Positions 17,421 through 21,079 of a stretch of DNA of 21,079 bases are shown here, piece after piece. Each line of letters opens with the position of its first letter. Positions within the stretch are counted from its first letter, which is position 1. The translations under genes were made by a program, and so were the position numbers. The DNA lies in assembly GCA_905235955.1 (NCBI GenBank), contig CAJONN010000013.1, positions 1 through 21,079 of the forward strand, in the 5' to 3' direction. Source of the stretch: an uncultured Marinilabiliaceae bacterium. GTDB taxonomy: Bacteria > Bacteroidota > Bacteroidia > Bacteroidales > Marinilabiliaceae. The notes under the pieces are model-generated. The model was not told the DNA's origin. It did no database searches and was given only the letters and a program-made list of their open reading frames with translations.

Positions 17421-17524
17421 GATTACCTCGCTACGCCAATATTCTCCAAAGGCGACAGATGCGAGTGTAAAAATCGGGTTCCGTGCTAATTGTTGAAAGG
17501 CAATTTGTCGGTTATATCCCTTTC

Positions 17525-17556
17525 GCCCATTTATGGCTTATTTTCTGGGCATTTTT
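17525..17556 (+). terminator. Possible weak terminator downstream of murI
   Basis: GCCCA (17525-17529) and TGGGC (17546-17550) can pair around a 16-nt loop, followed by ATTTTT. The stem is short, so this is tentative. It is the best candidate in the 229-nt murI-glnN gap, which otherwise holds no gene I can support. Confidence 0.3.
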
Positions 17557-17557
17557 C

Positions 17558-17575
17558 ACTTGCGAAACTTTAGTA
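17558..17575 (+). repeat. Dispersed 18-bp motif, copy B
   Basis: ACTTGCGAAACTTTAGTA shares a 13-nt exact core with copy A (137-154) and the AGTAAG right flank with copy C (19989-20006). It lies between the convergent murI and glnN genes, where no promoter for a known gene is expected. Confidence 0.45.
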
Positions 17576-17591
17576 AGTCTTTAAATAGAAA

Positions 17592-17621
17592 GAGCTGATG
17601 CATTGTGATTTGCACCAGCTC
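17592..17621 (-). terminator. Terminator of glnN
   Basis: GAGCTG (17592-17597) pairs with CAGCTC (17616-17621) and, after one mismatch, TGCA with TGCA around an 8-nt loop. On the minus strand the stem is followed by TTTCTATTT, a modest T-rich tail. It lies 28 nt after the glnN stop. Confidence 0.7.
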
Positions 17622-17649
17622 AAAAGTTATAGTTTTAGAGGATTATAAT

Positions 17650-19836
17650 TTATCTAAAGAATAGCATCTCGCGATATTTTGGCAATGGCCACATCTCGTT
17701 GTCAACAATAAGTTCGAGTTTGTCGACGTGATAGCGAATGACATCCTGATGTGGGTGAACATTGTCATGGTAAGCAATAGCTTTTTGCTCTGCATCTTCT
17801 ATCTTGTTGGCATCTTTGCGCGCGTCAATCATCTGCTGTGTTTCACGGCGAATGATAGTAACATGATTAGATATTTTGCGAATGAGCTCCTTCTCGTTTT
17901 CGGTAAGCGAGTCGGCTTCATCGCCAAATATATCCTTCATGCCTTTGACATTGCTGATGAGGCGGTTCTGATATTCAAGAGCAGTAGGCACAATGTGATT
18001 TATCACTATTTCACCCATTACGCGAGCCTCTATTTGCTCCTTGAGCACATATTTTTCATACTCTACTTCGGCACGTGCTTCGAGTTCGCGCTCAGTAAGT
18101 ATGCCACCCTCTACAAATACTCTTTTGGCATGGTCAGAGAGCATTTTTGAGATTGACTCTGGTACACTGGTGATGTTGGTCAGTCCGCGGCGAGCTGCTT
18201 CAGCTTTCCATTCATCGCTATAGCCGTTGCCATCAAAGTGGATAGGTGAACTCTCGATGATGAGGCGACGTATCTCTTGGAAGATAGCTTCATCTTTCTT
18301 TACACCTTTTTCGATAAGTGCATCGACGCTATTTTTGAATTCGATAAGCTGTGTGGCTACCATAGCGTTGATTGCGGTCATGGCACCAGCGCAGTTGGCT
18401 TGTGAACCTACGGCGCGGAACTCAAATCGGTCGCCCGTGAAGGCAAATGGCGATGTACGGTTGCGGTCAGTATTGTCTATCAATATTTCGGGCAAACGAC
18501 CAATGCCAAGTTTGAGCGCAGTTTTTTCTTCCGGAGTCATCTTAGCATCGCTCACTTTTTCTACTATTGAGTCGAGCATCGATGAGAGTTGTGTACCGAG
18601 GAATATTGAGATGATAGAAGGAGGTGCTTCGTTGGCACCAAGGCGGTGTTGGTTAGATGAGTTGAGCACCATAGAGCGGAGCAAATCCTGACCTTTGTAT
18701 ACGGCTGCCATTACATTGACAAGGAAGGTAAGGAAGAGCATGTTGCCTTTTGGTGTTTTGGCAGGTGCAAAGAGGTTGACGCCTGTGTTGGTGCTAAGCG
18801 ACCAGTTGTTGTGCTTGCCGCTACCATTGACGCCAGCAAAAGGTTTTTCGTGTAGCAACACCTCAAAGCCATGATGCTTAGCAATGCGCTTCATTGTGTC
18901 CATCACAAGCAAGTTGTGGTCGTTGGCAAGGTTTACCTCTTCATATATTGGTGCAAGTTCAAACTGGTTGGGTGCAACCTCGTTGTGGCGTGTTTTTACT
19001 GGGATGCCAAGTCGCTGACATTCTACTTCAAGGTCGCGCATAAAGACGGCTACACGCTCTGGTATCTGAGCAAAATAGTGGTCTTCAAGCTGCTGATTTT
19101 TAGCAGAGTTGTTGCCCAGCAAAGTACGACCAGTGAGCATCAAGTCAGGGCGAGCCATATAGAGGCTTTGGTCTATCAAGAAGTACTCTTGTTCCCAACC
19201 AAGGTTGGAGTGTACTTTGGTGATGTTTTTATCGAAATATTGGCACACCTCAACGGCTGCTTTGTCAACAGCATGCAGTGCACGTAGCAGAGGTGTTTTG
19301 TAGTCGAGAGCATCGCCAGTGTATGAGATAAATATGGTAGGGATGCAAAGTGTAGAGCCTACGATGAAGGCAGGCGACGACACGTCCCAAGCTGTATATC
19401 CGCGAGCTTCAAATGTAGCGCGTATGCCACCATTAGGGAACGACGAAGCATCAGGCTCTTGCTGAGCCAAATGTTTGCCAGCAAACTCTTCGATGATATT
19501 GCCGTCAGGACCATAGTTGATGAAGCAATCGTGTTTTTCGGCAGTGCCTTCAGTAAGTGGCTGAAACCAGTGAGTGTAGTGTACTGCGCCATGGTCGATA
19601 GCCCAAGCCTTCATACCAGCAGCTACGCCATCGGCAATGTTGCGTCCAATAGGTTCGCCACTTTGCATTGCAGCTTTCACCTGTTTGTAAACCGATGTTT
19701 GCAGATATTTTTTCATTGCTTCATCGTTGAAAGTGAGCTCGCCATAGAAGTCGGGCACGCGTTTTTCGGGCCATTGCATCTGTGGGGCTTTCTTTCCCAT
19801 CAAATCGCTCAACGCTTTGAATCTAAGTGTTGCCAT
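17650..19836 (-). CDS. glnN: Glutamine synthetase type III
   Basis: This enzyme makes glutamine from glutamate, ammonia and ATP and is the main ammonia-assimilating form in Bacteroidales. At 728 residues it is far longer than type I or II enzymes and has the type III signatures: HYTHWFQPLTEGTAEKHD (86-103), NEVAPNQFELAPIYEE (about 283-298), NGSGKHNNWSLSTNTG (about 332-347), NQHRLGANEAPPSIISIFLG, and DRNRTSPFAFTGDRFEFR (about 454-471). The ATG at 19836 begins MATLRFKAL, as in related enzymes. No regulatory P-II or sigma-54 gene is near. Its upstream region is 350 nt, AT-rich and has a small C/G hairpin at 19936-19953 that may be part of its leader. Expression is likely nitrogen-controlled, but that is inferred from the family. 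Confidence 0.97.
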   Translation of the reverse strand: MATLRFKALSDLMGKKAPQMQWPEKRVPDFYGELTFNDEAMKKYLQTSVYKQVKAAMQSGEPIGRNIADGVAAGMKAWAIDHGAVHYTHWFQPLTEGTAEKHDCFINYGPDGNIIEEFAGKHLAQQEPDASSFPNGGIRATFEARGYTAWDVSSPAFIVGSTLCIPTIFISYTGDALDYKTPLLRALHAVDKAAVEVCQYFDKNITKVHSNLGWEQEYFLIDQSLYMARPDLMLTGRTLLGNNSAKNQQLEDHYFAQIPERVAVFMRDLEVECQRLGIPVKTRHNEVAPNQFELAPIYEEVNLANDHNLLVMDTMKRIAKHHGFEVLLHEKPFAGVNGSGKHNNWSLSTNTGVNLFAPAKTPKGNMLFLTFLVNVMAAVYKGQDLLRSMVLNSSNQHRLGANEAPPSIISIFLGTQLSSMLDSIVEKVSDAKMTPEEKTALKLGIGRLPEILIDNTDRNRTSPFAFTGDRFEFRAVGSQANCAGAMTAINAMVATQLIEFKNSVDALIEKGVKKDEAIFQEIRRLIIESSPIHFDGNGYSDEWKAEAARRGLTNITSVPESISKMLSDHAKRVFVEGGILTERELEARAEVEYEKYVLKEQIEARVMGEIVINHIVPTALEYQNRLISNVKGMKDIFGDEADSLTENEKELIRKISNHVTIIRRETQQMIDARKDANKIEDAEQKAIAYHDNVHPHQDVIRYHVDKLELIVDNEMWPLPKYREMLFFR

Positions 19837-19935
19837 AAAATTCTCGATTCTTTTTGTTTTTTTATTGTTTTATGGCGCGAAGTTATCAAAAAAAGCATAT
19901 CTCAACTTATTTTTTATATATTTTTTCTGTTTACC

Positions 19936-19953
19936 CCCCCATTTTTATGGGGG
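19936..19953. repeat. C/G hairpin upstream of glnN
   Basis: CCCCCAT (19936-19942) and ATGGGGG (19947-19953) are perfect reverse complements separated by TTTT. In an otherwise A/T-rich stretch this is conspicuous. It is about 100 nt upstream of the glnN start and could be an operator or a leader hairpin. Confidence 0.55.
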
Positions 19954-19988
19954 TATAGACAAATATTTAATAGTTTTTGTTTACACCT

Positions 19989-20006
19989 TACTCAAGTTTT
20001 GCGAGT
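19989..20006 (-). repeat. Dispersed 18-bp motif, copy C
   Basis: On the minus strand it reads ACTCGCAAAACTTGAGTA, and with its left flank TTTCT it matches copy A (132-154) at all but a few positions. It lies about 150 nt upstream of glnN on the same strand, comparable to the distance of copy A from carB. Confidence 0.45.
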
Positions 20007-20073
20007 AGAAATATACTGCAAACAAGTCCATATATACGGCCTTCCCATTAATTTTACTTTTTACTCAACTTTC

Positions 20074-20109
20074 CCACCTAAGTTAGAAAACACCCCCATT
20101 GTTAGGTGG
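20074..20109. repeat. 8-bp inverted repeat upstream of the toxin-antitoxin pair
   Basis: CCACCTAA (20074-20081) and TTAGGTGG (20102-20109) are perfect reverse complements with a 20-nt spacer. Type II antitoxins usually bind inverted repeats near their own promoter, so this is a candidate operator, although it lies 78 nt before the start codon. Confidence 0.45.
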
Positions 20110-20186
20110 CGCGAGAAAATCAATAAACCCTTTCTTGTCAAATTCTCAAAAATTATTTGTATCCTTGCTTATTGATTATAAAATTG

Positions 20187-20435
20187 ATGATTATGGCAAA
20201 TGCAGCAACAGTGCCGGCAACCGGTCAGATTCTTGTAGAGATTGAAGATATGTCGATGTTGAAAGATATCAAGCGTGCTCTCCGTCTGATGCGTGGTGTG
20301 GGCAAAATCACCGTTCCGCGCGGCAAACGCATCTCATCCTACGAACGCTCGTTGCGCGACCTCGACGAAGGGCGTGTGTATGATGTGTATGAAGCAAAGG
20401 ATGTTGATGATTTGTTTAAGCAGATTTTAGGCTAA
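20187..20435 (+). CDS. Putative antitoxin paired with YafQ-type toxin
   Basis: A protein of 80-82 residues with an acidic C-terminal half (DLDEGRVYDVYEAKDVDDLFKQ) and a basic middle (KRALRLMRGVGKITVPRGKR). I do not recognise it as a DinJ/RelB ribbon-helix-helix protein by motif. The call as antitoxin is mainly positional: its TAA overlaps the toxin ATG by one base (TAATG at 20433-20437), the usual order and coupling of type II modules. Start is ATG 20187 or, six bases later, ATG 20193 (MANAATVPATG); the second looks equally natural. An acidic C-terminus that wraps the toxin would fit the general type II pattern. Confidence 0.75.
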   Translation: MIMANAATVPATGQILVEIEDMSMLKDIKRALRLMRGVGKITVPRGKRISSYERSLRDLDEGRVYDVYEAKDVDDLFKQILG

Positions 20436-20731
20436 TGGCAAGGTACACAATACGATACACGGGCGAGTTTAAGCGTGAGATGCGACAATGCGAAAAACGA
20501 GGCTATAACATGGATTTGCTGCGTGAGGCTATCCGTATTCTCTCTACCGAAGGAAAACTACCAGAAAAATATCGCGCACACATCCTAAGTGGCGACCGCA
20601 AAGGTCAATGGGAATGCCACATACAGCCCGATTGGTTGCTCATTTGGGAAATTCACGACCAAGAGCTTATCCTCGTTATGCTCAATACCGGCACACATTC
20701 CGACTTGTTTAGCAAAAAGTATAGGAAATGA
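20435..20731 (+). CDS. yafQ: YafQ-family (RelE superfamily) mRNA interferase toxin
   Basis: YafQ toxins bind the ribosome and cut mRNA in the A site. This 98-residue protein has the family's diagnostic positions: His49 in AHILSG, GQWECHIQPDWLLIW with His62 and Asp66, and TGTHSDLF with His88 and Phe92. In E. coli YafQ the corresponding residues are required for cleavage, so the toxin looks intact. It starts within the antitoxin stop codon, so translation is coupled. No frameshift or truncation is visible. Confidence 0.92.
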   Translation: MARYTIRYTGEFKREMRQCEKRGYNMDLLREAIRILSTEGKLPEKYRAHILSGDRKGQWECHIQPDWLLIWEIHDQELILVMLNTGTHSDLFSKKYRK

Positions 20732-20788
20732 CGCGTTTTTGTGTAACGCGCTGAAATTTTCATAGTCTGTATATATAATGTACTCCCC

Positions 20789-20831
20789 ATATAACTTCGG
20801 CAATAAATCGTTTTTTTTGCCGAAGTTATAT
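20789..20831. repeat. Perfect 15-bp inverted repeat
   Basis: The arms at 20789-20803 and 20817-20831 (ATATAACTTCGGCAA and its exact reverse complement) enclose a 13-nt T-rich spacer. It follows the toxin gene by about 57 nt and could stop toxin transcription, but no T-run follows the right arm; the T-run is inside the loop. A recombination or protein-binding site is an alternative. Confidence 0.75.
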
Positions 20832-20848
20832 TTATGTTCCCGAAACCT

Positions 20849-20980
20849 CCCCCGCATAATTCTATAGAAAAAATGACAAAACACCCATCAGATTTTATGG
20901 GAAAAATGACAAAACACCCATCTATTTTTATGGAAAAAATGACAAAATAGCCCCTTATTTATATGGAAAAAATGACACAG
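20849..20980. repeat. Four tandem 33-bp direct repeats
   Basis: Units at 20849-20881, 20882-20914, 20915-20947 and 20948-20980 are exactly 33 bp each. All share a 3' core close to GAAAAAATGACAAAA; the middle two are nearly identical and start with CACCCATC. Units 2 and 3 also contain a small CCAT/ATGG inverted repeat. The unit length is divisible by three, so the repeat keeps reading frame. The array ends just before a promoter, which suggests iterated protein-binding sites or an iteron-like array. Confidence 0.85.
20873..20950 (+). CDS. Micro-ORF encoded by the 33-bp repeats (uncertain)
   Basis: ATG 20873 to TAG 20948-20950 would encode 25 residues as an 11-residue repeat: MTKHPSDFMGK, MTKHPSIFMEK, MTK. 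It exists because each 33-bp unit carries ATGACAAAA in the same frame. No promoter directly in front of it is evident, so it may be only a by-product of the repeat. Confidence 0.25.
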   Translation: MTKHPSDFMGKMTKHPSIFMEKMTK

Positions 20981-20981
20981 G

Positions 20982-21013
20982 TTTGTCTAATGTGCTAAAA
21001 ATTAGCATATTTG
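20982..21013 (+). promoter_or_regulatory. Putative promoter of the gene at the right edge, with overlapping operator-like palindrome
   Basis: TTTG (20982-20985), 20 nt, then CATATTTG (21006-21013) matches the Bacteroidota promoter form with one -7 mismatch. TGCTAA (20993-20998) and TTAGCA (21002-21007) form a perfect palindrome around AAA that ends in the -7 element, a typical place for a repressor site. Confidence 0.52.
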
Positions 21014-21034
21014 CATAGTGTAAAATATAGAGCT

Positions 21035-21079
21035 ATGTTTGAACGTAAATTTTCTTCCTTCTTGGAGGCGTTTTTCTCT
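21035..21079 (+). CDS. Start of a gene running off the window (partial)
   Basis: ATG 21035 follows a good promoter by about 20 nt and gives 15 open codons (MFERKFSSFLEAFFS) up to the window end. The N-terminus is similar in feel to Bacteroidales AAA ATPases with a DUF4143 C-terminus, which often begin with MFxRK and a short amphipathic helix, but 15 residues are too few to assign a family. The tandem repeats lie directly upstream of its promoter. Confidence 0.5.
   Translation, partial: MFERKFSSFLEAFFS

Larger units (their letters stand above)
19837..20186. other. 350-nt AT-rich intergenic region between divergent glnN and the antitoxin gene
   Basis: No gene is supported here; open frames running through it are low-complexity read-through. 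It contains a 7-bp C/G hairpin (19936-19953), copy C of the dispersed motif (19989-20006) and an 8-bp inverted repeat (20074-20109). It must hold the promoters of both glnN and the toxin-antitoxin pair. For glnN the best -7 I see is TAACTTCG (minus, 19878-19885), which is imperfect. For the pair it is TATCCTTG (20160-20167), also imperfect. I regard both as unproven. Confidence 0.6.
20732..21034. other. 303-nt intergenic region with inverted and tandem repeats
   Basis: After the toxin stop come a weak ACGCG/CGCG hairpin (about 20731-20752), a perfect 15-bp inverted repeat (20789-20831), four 33-bp direct repeats (20849-20980) and a promoter (20982-21013). The only open frame I regard as notable is the 25-codon repeat-encoded one at 20873-20950. 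Confidence 0.6.

Noticed and set aside
17421..17649. Possible tRNA or small RNA gene between murI and glnN
   Set aside because: I could not fold a cloverleaf or find a promoter; only the glnN terminator and copy B of the 18-bp motif are supported.
20054..20063. TTACTTTTTA shared with the left-edge inverted repeat
   Set aside because: Only a 10-nt low-complexity match without the rest of the arm; likely chance in AT-rich DNA.
19459..20175. 238-codon plus-strand open frame across the glnN start and intergenic region
   Set aside because: The first half is antisense to glnN and the rest is low-complexity Phe/Leu-rich read-through of AT-rich DNA.
20849..20980. CRISPR array
   Set aside because: The units are contiguous 33-bp repeats without unique spacers, and no cas genes are present.

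Overview
This is a chromosomal segment from a member of the Bacteroidales (phylum Bacteroidota). The assignment rests on a type III glutamine synthetase of about 730 residues, repeated matches to the Bacteroidota -33/-7 promoter form (TTTG ... TAnnTTTG) at gene starts, A-rich sequence instead of strong Shine-Dalgarno sites, exported lipoproteins with a lipobox, and a TPR/SpoIIE-type phosphatase. Most of the window is housekeeping and amino-acid metabolism. The right end looks more mobile or variable.

Layout from left to right: (1) bases 1-289 hold a near-perfect 30-bp inverted repeat and the carB promoter region. (2) carB, the carbamoyl-phosphate synthase large subunit, lies at 290-3513 and is split by a one-base deletion near 2534-2536; a strong terminator follows. 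(3) A minus-strand operon reads antiporter, miaA, yhcC, with ATGA overlaps at both junctions. (4) A divergent promoter region at 6664-7002 contains a short leader ORF with three consecutive Trp codons, followed by mutually exclusive hairpins. This is a classical-looking trp attenuator. (5) The tryptophan cluster reads trpD, lipoprotein alpha/beta-hydrolase, trpC, trpF, trpB, trpA, and ends at a strong terminator. trpE and trpG are absent from it. (6) A membrane SpoIIE-type phosphatase stands alone. (7) A short operon encodes a lipoprotein, a small exported protein and MurI. (8) glnN is on the minus strand, converging on murI. (9) A 350-bp AT-rich intergenic region contains inverted repeats. 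(10) A YafQ-type toxin-antitoxin pair follows. (11) A perfect 15-bp inverted repeat is followed by four exact 33-bp tandem units and the promoter and first 15 codons of a gene that runs off the window.

How the genes work together: TrpD, TrpC, TrpF, TrpB and TrpA take anthranilate to tryptophan, and the leader peptide would sense charged tRNA-Trp. CarB and GlnN are both tied to glutamine nitrogen, but they are far apart and I see no shared operon. The most interesting items are the Trp-Trp-Trp leader with its attenuator, the hydrolase inserted in the trp operon, the carB frameshift, the 33-bp tandem repeat array (which also encodes an 11-residue peptide repeat), and an 18-bp motif found three times in non-coding DNA. 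I did not find an obviously new defence or biosynthetic system that is complete inside the window.
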